From Bacteroidales bacterium UBA4179 (GTDB taxonomy: Bacteria; Bacteroidota; Bacteroidia; Bacteroidales; Dysgonomonadaceae), in the NCBI GenBank assembly GCA_002381125.1, contig DFUT01000044.1, positions 1 to 64,000 on the forward strand: a DNA stretch of 64,000 nucleotides. The letters are read 5' to 3'. The position numbers and the translations under genes were made by a program. Below are positions 8,630 to 16,396 of this stretch, piece by piece. Within the stretch, counting starts at the first letter, position 1; each line of letters begins with the position of its first letter. The notes below the pieces were generated by a model that saw only the letters and a list, made by a program, of their open reading frames with translations, ran no database searches and was not told the origin of the DNA.

Positions 8630-9448
8630 ATGAGTCAAAAAAACGTTTTATTTATCGCACAAGAAATTTATCCATACTTACCGGAAACACAAATTTCACT
8701 TACTGCTAGACAATTGCCACAAGCCATACAAGAACGAGGGCATGAAATACGTACTTTTATGCCGAAATATGGCAATATCAACGAACGACGGAATCAATTG
8801 CACGAAGTTATTCGCCTCTCCGGGATGAATCTTATTATTGACGATACCGACTACTCGCTTCTCATTAAGGTAGCATCTATTCAACCCGCGAGAATGCAGG
8901 TTTATTTTATCGACAACGAAGAGTTTTTCCAAAGAAAAGGAACTGTAGTAGATAAAAGCGGTAAAGAATATGTAGATAACGACATACGCAGCATTTTCTT
9001 TATTCGCGGTGTGATGGAAACCATTAAAAAACTTCGATGGATACCCGATATTATCCATTGTCATGGCTGGATGACGGCTTTAGCACCCCTTTACATTAAA
9101 AAAAGTTATGCCGACGACCCATGTTTTACAAACTCGAAAGTAATTTATTCGGTTTATAATAACGGTTTTACAAAGCCATTTCGTCCCGGTTTCTTGGAAA
9201 AACTGAAGTTTGACGCTCTCGGGGACAAGGAAATCGAAGAGTTGGCCAAACGAGGCACTTTCGACTTTGATACGCTGACCAAATTGGCAATCGATTATTC
9301 AGACGGCGTTATTCAGGGAAGCGAAGAGATATCGGATGAAATAAAAAATTATATCGCCAATAAAGAAATTGAATTCTTGGGCTACGAAGAAGATTTTGAC
9401 AAAAATGTGGAGGCAATCGAAAGCTTCTACAAAAAAATCGATCAATAA
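8630..9448 (+). CDS. GT5-like glycogen/starch synthase catalytic-domain protein, short form
   Basis: A 272-residue protein related to the N-terminal GT5 domain of glycogen synthase: KNVLFIAQEIYPYLPET at the start, then RGHEIRTFMPKYG, the DIIHCHGW motif near residue 145, and a later DYSDGVIQGSEEIS segment. The family normally has about 480 residues in two Rossmann domains; the C-terminal domain is missing. The KTGGL donor-binding motif that should follow the first strand is replaced by PETQI. So it is probably not a standard ADP-glucose-using synthase; it may be a regulatory relative. It sits between panC (divergent) and a DUF4270 lipoprotein 76 bp downstream on the same strand. Start chosen from promoter position. 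Confidence 0.8.
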   Translation: MSQKNVLFIAQEIYPYLPETQISLTARQLPQAIQERGHEIRTFMPKYGNINERRNQLHEVIRLSGMNLIIDDTDYSLLIKVASIQPARMQVYFIDNEEFFQRKGTVVDKSGKEYVDNDIRSIFFIRGVMETIKKLRWIPDIIHCHGWMTALAPLYIKKSYADDPCFTNSKVIYSVYNNGFTKPFRPGFLEKLKFDALGDKEIEELAKRGTFDFDTLTKLAIDYSDGVIQGSEEISDEIKNYIANKEIEFLGYEEDFDKNVEAIESFYKKIDQ

Positions 9449-9524
9449 ATTTTGCTTCGGTAGCTTTTTTATCCCGTTATTTTTTCGGATATTTGCGCAG
9501 TTAAAAAACAAATTTTTGAAACGG

Positions 9525-10871
9525 ATGAAGCTCCAACCCTTGTATAAACTGTTTTTTATCTCGAGCATGATAATGGCAATAGCGACATCGTGCGACGACA
9601 CGCTCAAAGAAATAGGATTTACCATTCAACCCGGAAAAGACCGGATAACGGTGGGTACCGATACTCTTGCTCTACAAGCCTCCACAGTACAGGTCGACAA
9701 AATATTTGCAAAAACAAAAAATCCCATACTTGGCGAATATATCGATCCTCTTTTTGGAACCATAAAATCAGACTATGTAGGCGAATTTTACTATCCCGAA
9801 GGGGAATCGTTTCAGTCGGGAGCAGTCATCGACTCGGTAAGACTATCACTTTTTTTTGATTCCTGGGTAGGCGATTCACTCGCACCGATGGAAGTATCGG
9901 TATATGAGGTAACCAAAACATTGCCATCTTATTATTATACCGATTTTAATCCCCAAAACTATGTTTCTCCTACCCCATTGGGTAAAACACTGTTTACTGC
10001 AGCCAATCTGGAACTGTCGGAAGACGAAAAAACCCAAACCGATTATCGAATGGCTGTAGTGAATCTGCCCGACTCGCTCGGACAACGCATGTTGGACAAC
10101 CCCGATAGACTCATCGACACGGAAACATTCAAGGAATTCTTTAAGGGATTATACATTACGACATCTTTTGGTTCGGGAACCATAATTAAGGTTGCATATA
10201 CCTATTTTTTGGTCCATTACCATTATCCCGGGAAAAGCCCGACTACCGATGCCGATACCACGTTCACCGACTTTATACGACTGAATTTTTCTCCTGAAGT
10301 TACGCAAATCAATTCCATACAGAACAAGAATGATCAGCTGTTGATTTCAAATGATACACAAACCCACATAAAAAGTCCGGCCGGAGTGAACACGGAGATC
10401 GTTTTCCCGTTCTCTCAGATCTCGGATAAATTGCAAGCGCAAGCGTTAAATCAGGCCAACCTGAAAATATATGCCATTCCGGACGATCAAACCAACCTGA
10501 AATTCAAACTAAGTCCGCCCAATTATCTATTGCTGATCAACAAAGACTCGTTGCAGGGTTTCTTCGAAAAACGAAAAATGCCCGATAATATTACCTCTTT
10601 CTATACGAGCTTCAATAAAACGGAATATTCCTACGATTTTTCCAATATCTCCGCATTGATAAATCATTACAAGGAAGTAAACAAGGGAAAAATTCCCGAC
10701 TTGACTTATTATTTGATTCCTGTGGATATTTCTTTTACAACGCAATCCGTTTATTACGGCCAAACATATCAAATTCCCAACAATTTTTACAATTTGATGA
10801 CCCCTTCGGCTGTAACACTTAACAAGGCATTCGAAGATTTTAATTTAAAATTGATATTCAGTGAATTTTGA
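9525..10871 (+). CDS. DUF4270 family lipoprotein
   Basis: A 448-residue predicted lipoprotein. The signal peptide MKLQPLYKLFFISSMIMAIA ends in the lipobox ATSC, so Cys is about residue 24. The mature start DDTLKEIGFTIQPGKDRI and the segments ILGEYIDPLFGTIKSDYVGEF are typical of DUF4270, a Bacteroidota outer-surface family of unknown function. The protein is rich in beta-prone Thr/Ser/Tyr segments and has no visible catalytic motif. It follows the GT5-like gene in the same direction and ends before a strong bidirectional terminator. The ATG at 9525 is chosen over longer in-frame starts because it begins a proper signal peptide. Confidence 0.85.
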   Translation: MKLQPLYKLFFISSMIMAIATSCDDTLKEIGFTIQPGKDRITVGTDTLALQASTVQVDKIFAKTKNPILGEYIDPLFGTIKSDYVGEFYYPEGESFQSGAVIDSVRLSLFFDSWVGDSLAPMEVSVYEVTKTLPSYYYTDFNPQNYVSPTPLGKTLFTAANLELSEDEKTQTDYRMAVVNLPDSLGQRMLDNPDRLIDTETFKEFFKGLYITTSFGSGTIIKVAYTYFLVHYHYPGKSPTTDADTTFTDFIRLNFSPEVTQINSIQNKNDQLLISNDTQTHIKSPAGVNTEIVFPFSQISDKLQAQALNQANLKIYAIPDDQTNLKFKLSPPNYLLLINKDSLQGFFEKRKMPDNITSFYTSFNKTEYSYDFSNISALINHYKEVNKGKIPDLTYYLIPVDISFTTQSVYYGQTYQIPNNFYNLMTPSAVTLNKAFEDFNLKLIFSEF

Positions 10872-10894
10872 ACAATACAATTAACTCCATACCT

Positions 10895-10921
10895 AAAAAA
10901 GCTGCCTACGGCAGCTTTTTT
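10895..10921. terminator. bidirectional terminator between the DUF4270 gene and ruvB
   Basis: GCTGCC (10901-10906) and GGCAGC (10910-10915) form a hairpin with a 3-nt loop, extended by A/T pairs. Six A precede it and seven T follow it, so it can stop transcripts from both convergent genes. Confidence 0.88.
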
Positions 10922-10953
10922 TATTCGAAACCGGTATACGATAAAATGAACAT

Positions 10954-11991
10954 CTATATATCCGAGAACAGGGAACCTTGCTTTTCCGCACGTTTTCGCC
11001 CCAAATGCTCGTAAGCCAGCTCGGTTGCTTGGCGTCCGCGTGGCGTTCGCTTAATAAATCCTTCTTTAATCAGAAAAGGCTCATACACTTCTTCAATGGT
11101 CCCGGCATCATCTCCCAAGGCAGTGGCTATTGTCGTAATACCTACCGGTCCACCTTGGAACTTGTCGATAATGGTAAGTAAGATTTTGTTGTCGATTTCG
11201 TCTAAGCCGTAACGATCGATATTTAATGCTTCCAACGCATACATGGCAATGTCTTTGTCGATCCGTCCGGAACCTTTGACTTGGGCAAAATCGCGCACAC
11301 GGCGTAAAAGGGCATTGGCGACACGAGGCGTGCCTCGACTTCGCGAAGCAATTTCTTTCGCCGCATCGTTGGCGCATGTGATCTGTAAAATATCTGCCGA
11401 GCGCAACACAATGCCCGTGAGTGTTTCCGCATCGTAATACTCTAAATGCAAGTTGATACCGAAACGCGCGCGAAGCGGACTGGTAAGCAACCCGCTTCGG
11501 GTAGTGGCACCCACAAGGGTAAACGGATTGAGTTCGATTTGAATGGAGCGCGCACTGGGACCTTTATCGATAAGAATATCGATTCGGTAATCCTCCATCG
11601 CACTGTATAAATACTCTTCCACTACCGGAGAAAGACGATGGATTTCGTCGATAAACAGCACATCGTTGGGCTCAAGCGAAGTGAGTATCCCGGCCAAATC
11701 GCCCGGCTTGTCGAGAACAGGACCGGAAGTAACCTTAAATCCTACCCCCAGCTCATTGGCAATAATATTGGAAAGTGTGGTTTTCCCCAATCCGGGGGGG
11801 CCGTGCAAAAGAACATGATCCAACGATTCTCCACGCATACGGGCAGCACTGACAAAAATTTTTAGATTTTCCACCACCTTGTCTTGCCCGCTGAAACTGT
11901 TAAACGACAGTGGCCGTAGAGCATTTTCAAACTCGCGTTCCGTTTCCTGTAGTTCTTGGTTATTGCGTATATCAAAAGTATCTTCCATCAT
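10954..11991 (-). CDS. ruvB: Holliday junction branch migration helicase RuvB
   Basis: A 345-residue RuvB, the hexameric AAA+ motor that drives Holliday junction migration together with RuvA. Visible motifs are Walker A HGPPGLGKTT near residues 65-75, Walker B LFIDEIHRL, sensor 1 VGATTRSG, and the C-terminal winged helix ending in FIKRTPRGRQAT. The start has two adjacent Met codons (11989-11991 and 11986-11988). A -7 box TATCTTTG lies on the minus strand at 12005-12012, only 13 bp before the start. It stands alone here; queG lies upstream on the same strand. Confidence 0.98.
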   Translation of the reverse strand: MMEDTFDIRNNQELQETEREFENALRPLSFNSFSGQDKVVENLKIFVSAARMRGESLDHVLLHGPPGLGKTTLSNIIANELGVGFKVTSGPVLDKPGDLAGILTSLEPNDVLFIDEIHRLSPVVEEYLYSAMEDYRIDILIDKGPSARSIQIELNPFTLVGATTRSGLLTSPLRARFGINLHLEYYDAETLTGIVLRSADILQITCANDAAKEIASRSRGTPRVANALLRRVRDFAQVKGSGRIDKDIAMYALEALNIDRYGLDEIDNKILLTIIDKFQGGPVGITTIATALGDDAGTIEEVYEPFLIKEGFIKRTPRGRQATELAYEHLGRKRAEKQGSLFSDI

Positions 11992-12042
11992 TTTTTAGTA
12001 TGTACAAAGATAACGATTTATCCCAATTACAGGAAATGATCG

Positions 12043-12963
12043 CTATTTTTGTGCAGGCTTGTCCAATGCCTGTACATTCCGTTTCAACCCTTGAAATTTT
12101 GCTCTCTTCACCGCCGAATCTCGAAATATCCGTCGAAAAGCTTCTTCATCCATCTCCTTCAATTTTTCCGAATCGAGCGATAGAAATTCATCCGAAGGAA
12201 AAAATTCGGGCGTGTTGTGGGGAACGGCAAAACGATTCCACGGGCAAACCTGTTGACAAATGTCACATCCATACACGTTGTTCTGCAAACAGGAAATAAG
12301 CGCCGGCTCTATCTCCCCTTTATTTTCGATGGTTTGATAAGAAATGCACTTGCCGGCATTCAGCCAATACGGTTTTTCGAGGGCTCCGGTCGGACAGGCA
12401 TCCAAACACCTGCGGCAATTGCCACACGAAAGTTTCAACGGCTCGTCGTAATCGAGTTCTTTATCGATAATAAGCTCACCCAAAAAGAAATACGATCCTT
12501 TTTGCGGAATGATGAGCAGCGTGTTTTTTCCAATAAAACCCAAACCCGCTCGGGCTGCCCAAAAACGCTCCAACACAGGTGCGGAATCCACAAAATAGCG
12601 CCCCCGAACATCCGGAAAACGAAGGCGAATGAATCGGAAAAGCGCTTCCAGCTTTTTTTTCATCACATCGTGATAATCTTTGCCGTAAGCATAGTAAGCA
12701 AACTGCGGCACATGGGAAGGCAATTTTCGATGGGGGTAATAATTCAATGCAACCGAAACGATGGATTTGGCATCTTCAACCAACAAAACCGGATTGAGGC
12801 GTTTTTCGACATGGCGTTCCAAATACTCCATGTCGGCATGACATTTCTCCGAAAGCCATTGCATATAACGCTTCTCCTCCCCCGTATCGCCGGCTCGACA
12901 AATGCCGCAAGCATCGAAACCCAACGACAAGGCATACGCCTTTATTTCTTCCGAAAAACGCAT
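12043..12963 (-). CDS. queG: epoxyqueuosine reductase
   Basis: A 306-residue QueG, a cobalamin-dependent iron-sulfur enzyme that reduces epoxyqueuosine to queuosine in tRNA. Two 4Fe-4S clusters are shown by CGNCRRCLDACPTGAL and GCDICQQVCPW. The N-terminal domain carries the DUF1730/cobalamin-binding region (SVALNYYPH, YGKDYHDVM). The length is near the usual 310-350; the HEAT-like tail is short. Queuosine precursor genes queC and queF occur 30 kb away in this window, so the pathway is complete at both ends. Dependence on B12 links it to the B12-responsive switch upstream of nrdD. It is divergent from the flippase gene. Confidence 0.95.
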   Translation of the reverse strand: MRFSEEIKAYALSLGFDACGICRAGDTGEEKRYMQWLSEKCHADMEYLERHVEKRLNPVLLVEDAKSIVSVALNYYPHRKLPSHVPQFAYYAYGKDYHDVMKKKLEALFRFIRLRFPDVRGRYFVDSAPVLERFWAARAGLGFIGKNTLLIIPQKGSYFFLGELIIDKELDYDEPLKLSCGNCRRCLDACPTGALEKPYWLNAGKCISYQTIENKGEIEPALISCLQNNVYGCDICQQVCPWNRFAVPHNTPEFFPSDEFLSLDSEKLKEMDEEAFRRIFRDSAVKRAKFQGLKRNVQALDKPAQK

Positions 12964-13058
12964 AAAGTCCTGCTAATCGAATTCAAAAATAGGTATAAAT
13001 TCCATAACATTAAAAAAGTTGCGTATTTTTGCAAATAAACCGGATTGAAACTTGCCCA

Positions 13059-14510
13059 ATGGAAAAATCGACACTGAAAACGAAAACCGTCTCTTCACTT
13101 TTTTGGAGTTTTCTCGACAAATTCGGGCAGCAACTCATTTATCTTGCAAGCGGTATCGTGCTGATGAACATTGTGCCTCCCGCCGAATACGGATTAATTG
13201 GCGCTCTCACCGTTTTCATCGCATTCTCCGGACTGTTGATCGACAGTGGTTTTGCCCGTGCCTTGTTAAACCGAAAAAACATCACGGAAATTGAATACAG
13301 TTCGGTTTTTTATTTCAATATTGCCCTGAGTCTTGTCCTGTATGCCATTCTGTTTCTCGCATCGCCGTTTCTTGCCGATATTTTTCATGAACCCCGCATC
13401 GAGCCGGTATCGAAAGTCCTGTTTCTTTCGTTCGTTTTCACGGCACCCGGCCTCATTCAGCAAACACTGCTGATGAAAAAAGCCGACTTTAAAGGCCTGA
13501 CAAAAGTGAATATTGCCGCATTGATTATTGCTGCAAGCATTGCCATCGTAATGGCAATCAAAGGATACGGCGTATGGTCGCTCGTGATGCAAAACGTTGT
13601 TTACGGATTTTTTCGCACCGTTTTTTTATGGATCTATTCCAAATGGCGCCCCATTGCCCGCTTCAGCATAAAAGTGCTGCGCTCGTTTCTAGGATTAAGC
13701 AACAAACTGTTGCTTAGTGGATTAATCGGTGCTGTGTTTAACAACATTTATCCCTCGATCATTGCCTTTTTCTATCCCAATTCCATGAATCAGGTCGGCT
13801 ACTATGCCCAAGCCAATAAATACCAAGATATTCCTTTCAGTATCCTGTCCAATACGTTTCGTTCCGTTTCCATGCTCATTCTCTCCGAAATCAATCAGCA
13901 ACTCGATCGATTGAAACGGGTGATAAGCAAAATGATGAAATCGCTTGCTTTTTTGGCTTTTCCTCTCGGCCTGTACATGATTCTTGCCGCCGAACCCGCC
14001 TTTGCTTTTCTTTTCGGAAACAAATGGAATGCCGCCGTGCCCTATTTCAAAGTGCTCTGTCTGGGGGGGATGCTCTCTCCTTATCCTTTCATCTTGAACG
14101 AATTGTTTATCGCACGCGAGAAAGCCGATTTTTTTCTTGGGGTAGAAATCGTCAAACGCATTATCCTGGTATTGCTGATATTTTTGTTTTTCAAACAAGG
14201 CATTATGGGGCTGGCCGTAAGCTGGGTAATCTATACGGCAATCACACTCCTCATTTCGCTCATCTTGTCGCAAAAACTCATTCGCTACACCCTTCTCGAC
14301 TTTCTGAAAGATGTGTTACCCTATTTGCCGACAGCTTTTGCAAGCGTAGCCCTCGGCTATGTGGCATGTAGGACGATACAAAACAACTTTCTGTATCTGG
14401 TGGTCAGTGCCGGCATTGTGGGGGGAAGCTACTGGCTGATGTGCAGATTACTGAAACTCGAAATGACCAAAGAAATCGGCGAATGGTTTTCATCAAAAAA
14501 AGAAAAATAA
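13059..14510 (+). CDS. lipopolysaccharide/polysaccharide flippase (Wzx-like, MOP superfamily)
   Basis: A 483-residue membrane protein with about 12-14 hydrophobic helices. The N-terminal half matches the polysaccharide transporter family: SLFWSFLDKFGQQLIYLASG, VPPAEYGLIGALTVFIAF, DSGFARALLNRKN. Such proteins flip lipid-linked glycan units across the inner membrane. It is the first gene of a three-gene block with an FkbM methyltransferase (2 bp after) and a GT2 glycosyltransferase, a minimal surface-glycan cassette. ATG at 13059 is chosen over the upstream frame because a -7 box TATTTTTG lies at 13024-13031, between the two candidate starts. Substrate unknown. Confidence 0.9.
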   Translation: MEKSTLKTKTVSSLFWSFLDKFGQQLIYLASGIVLMNIVPPAEYGLIGALTVFIAFSGLLIDSGFARALLNRKNITEIEYSSVFYFNIALSLVLYAILFLASPFLADIFHEPRIEPVSKVLFLSFVFTAPGLIQQTLLMKKADFKGLTKVNIAALIIAASIAIVMAIKGYGVWSLVMQNVVYGFFRTVFLWIYSKWRPIARFSIKVLRSFLGLSNKLLLSGLIGAVFNNIYPSIIAFFYPNSMNQVGYYAQANKYQDIPFSILSNTFRSVSMLILSEINQQLDRLKRVISKMMKSLAFLAFPLGLYMILAAEPAFAFLFGNKWNAAVPYFKVLCLGGMLSPYPFILNELFIAREKADFFLGVEIVKRIILVLLIFLFFKQGIMGLAVSWVIYTAITLLISLILSQKLIRYTLLDFLKDVLPYLPTAFASVALGYVACRTIQNNFLYLVVSAGIVGGSYWLMCRLLKLEMTKEIGEWFSSKKEK

Positions 14511-14512
14511 CA

Positions 14513-15406
14513 ATGAAAAATCTTATACAACAAATTGATTACAAAATATGTTCTTTTTGGAAAAGCCGGATTCATGCCCATAAGCAAAATAAACTCAGAA
14601 AAAACATTTTAACGTATTATCGCCTTCATCCTACAACCAACGAAGAAATAAATCTTGCGATCAACTACCTTTCAAGCCATTCGTTGACAAGTTTTTTTGG
14701 TGCTTTCCAAGAACAATATCGCGCAGAAGAAGTGAGGGTTCACTATGATCCATCGAACGGATTACCTTATGTAATGATCAACGACAAAAGATTATATTTC
14801 AAACGCTCGTATAATAAACACACCGTTCAATTGGTATTCAACGGTCTACGCATAGAGCAAGACCAAAACTCTCCCCATTGTTACACCGACAAAAATTTTA
14901 ATGTCGAAAAGGGGGATATTTTGGCTGATATCGGTTGTGCGGAAGGCTTCTTTTCTTTGCTTAATATAGAGAAAGTGGAAAAAGTGTATCTATTTGAACA
15001 AGATTGCTGTTGGATTGAAGCACTAAAAGCAACTTTTGCACCCTGGAAAGAAAAAATAATCCTCATTCCCCAATTTGTGTCTGACAAGACTACCGATTCC
15101 GAAATACGACTGGACGATTATTTTCATGGAAAAAAAGACAAACCCACGTTTTACAAAATTGATGTTGAAGGTGCAGAAACAGCGGTGCTCAACGGAATGA
15201 AAAGCATACTGAAACAACCGCTACTAAAAATCGCTTTGTGTACATATCATCATGCAGAAGATTTTGAGAAGTTTTGTCGGTTGTTAAAAGAAAACGACTT
15301 CGCGTATCAACCCACCAACGGTGTAATGATCTATCAAAACGAAATCGACAACATACAGCCACCTTATTTCCGTAAAGGTTTAATTAAAGCATGGAAAGAA
15401 AAATGA
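14513..15406 (+). CDS. FkbM family methyltransferase
   Basis: A 297-residue SAM-dependent methyltransferase. The SAM-binding motif I is ILADIGCAEGFFSL, and the FkbM hallmark FYKIDVEGAETAVLNGM follows some 70 residues later. The N-terminal 100 residues are less conserved. FkbM enzymes O-methylate sugars or polyketides; here the flanking flippase and glycosyltransferase point to methylation of a surface glycan. It starts 2 bp after the flippase stop and overlaps the glycosyltransferase start by 4 bp (ATGA at 15403-15406), so the three genes are co-translated. Its composition is more AT-rich than the flippase. Confidence 0.9.
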   Translation: MKNLIQQIDYKICSFWKSRIHAHKQNKLRKNILTYYRLHPTTNEEINLAINYLSSHSLTSFFGAFQEQYRAEEVRVHYDPSNGLPYVMINDKRLYFKRSYNKHTVQLVFNGLRIEQDQNSPHCYTDKNFNVEKGDILADIGCAEGFFSLLNIEKVEKVYLFEQDCCWIEALKATFAPWKEKIILIPQFVSDKTTDSEIRLDDYFHGKKDKPTFYKIDVEGAETAVLNGMKSILKQPLLKIALCTYHHAEDFEKFCRLLKENDFAYQPTNGVMIYQNEIDNIQPPYFRKGLIKAWKEK

Positions 15407-16296
15407 AAGTTTGTGTCATTATCGTATCCTATAATTTTGAACCGTGGATACCGCTTTGTCTGTCGTCGGTAAAGGCCTCTACCCAACCCGCCACAATCGT
15501 AGTGGTCGACAATGCTTCCCAAGACCGTACCTGCGAGATTATCCGCTCCCAATATCCCGAGGTGGTACTGATAAAAAACGACAAGAATCTCGGGTTCGGA
15601 AAAGCAAACAACCAAGGAATGAAATATGCATTGGAAAACGATTTCGATTATGTTTTTCTTCTCAATCAGGATGCGCGGCTGCATCCTCGGGCACTGGAGA
15701 TACTGATTTGTGCGGCATCGCACAATAAAGACTACGGTATCCTTTCGCCTGTTCATCTCAATGGGGATGGCGATCGGCTCGATTTCGGTTTTGCCGAATA
15801 TACTTGTTTGAAAAGCAAAGAAGAAATTGAACAGTTGCCCCAAGAAATAACGGAGTGTTCCTTTATCAATGCAGCCATGTGGCTCGTTCCAACATCGGTA
15901 ATAAAAAAAATCGGAGGTTTTGCCCCGATTTTTCCCCATTACGGCGAAGACCGCAATTATGCCCAACGCGTACGCAAAAACGGCTACCGCGTGGGGTTTG
16001 TAAAGTCGGCCATTGGTTATCACCACCGAGAACAAAAGGAAGTTTCTCCTGATGCCTTTTTTTACTCGGAGTATATCTATTTTTTATCCGAAGCCGTCAA
16101 TCCCCATTATTCGTATTTCAAAGCTTTTGCTTACAGTATTCTCGCCAGCGTCAAAAAAGCGTTTATATCCCTCTTCAGGGGACACATCTCCTCTTTCGGA
16201 AAATATATAAACATCGCTTGCCGACTAATTGCTAAAACACCCGCCATTTGCCACACCCGCAAGGAAACCGCTATACCCGGAACCCATTATTTGTAA
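15403..16296 (+). CDS. GT2 family glycosyltransferase
   Basis: A 297-residue family 2 glycosyltransferase, with CVIIVSYNFEPW at the start, VVVDNASQD as the first nucleotide-sugar contact, GFGKANNQG, the DXD-type LLNQDARL, and an acceptor-side HYGEDRNYAQRVRKNGY segment. The arrangement resembles rhamnosyltransferases that add a sugar to a lipid-linked glycan. Translation is coupled to the FkbM gene by the 4-bp overlap. The last 60 residues are basic and hydrophobic, perhaps a membrane-associated tail. Donor and acceptor cannot be told from sequence. Confidence 0.9.
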   Translation: MKVCVIIVSYNFEPWIPLCLSSVKASTQPATIVVVDNASQDRTCEIIRSQYPEVVLIKNDKNLGFGKANNQGMKYALENDFDYVFLLNQDARLHPRALEILICAASHNKDYGILSPVHLNGDGDRLDFGFAEYTCLKSKEEIEQLPQEITECSFINAAMWLVPTSVIKKIGGFAPIFPHYGEDRNYAQRVRKNGYRVGFVKSAIGYHHREQKEVSPDAFFYSEYIYFLSEAVNPHYSYFKAFAYSILASVKKAFISLFRGHISSFGKYINIACRLIAKTPAICHTRKETAIPGTHYL

Positions 16297-16380
16297 CAGG
16301 AGACCATATAAAGTTTGGCTTCCGTTTCCTGCGTTTAACAACCGAAAGTCCATCTATTATTGTAACGGAAAAAGAAAATT

Positions 16381-16396
16381 CCCGTCATTATGCGGG
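16381..16396 (-). terminator. weak hairpin at the rnr stop codon
   Basis: On the minus strand CCCG and CGGG close a loop of 8 nt that spans the rnr stop codon, followed by an AATTTTCTTTTT tract. The stem is short, so terminator function is only possible. Confidence 0.35.
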
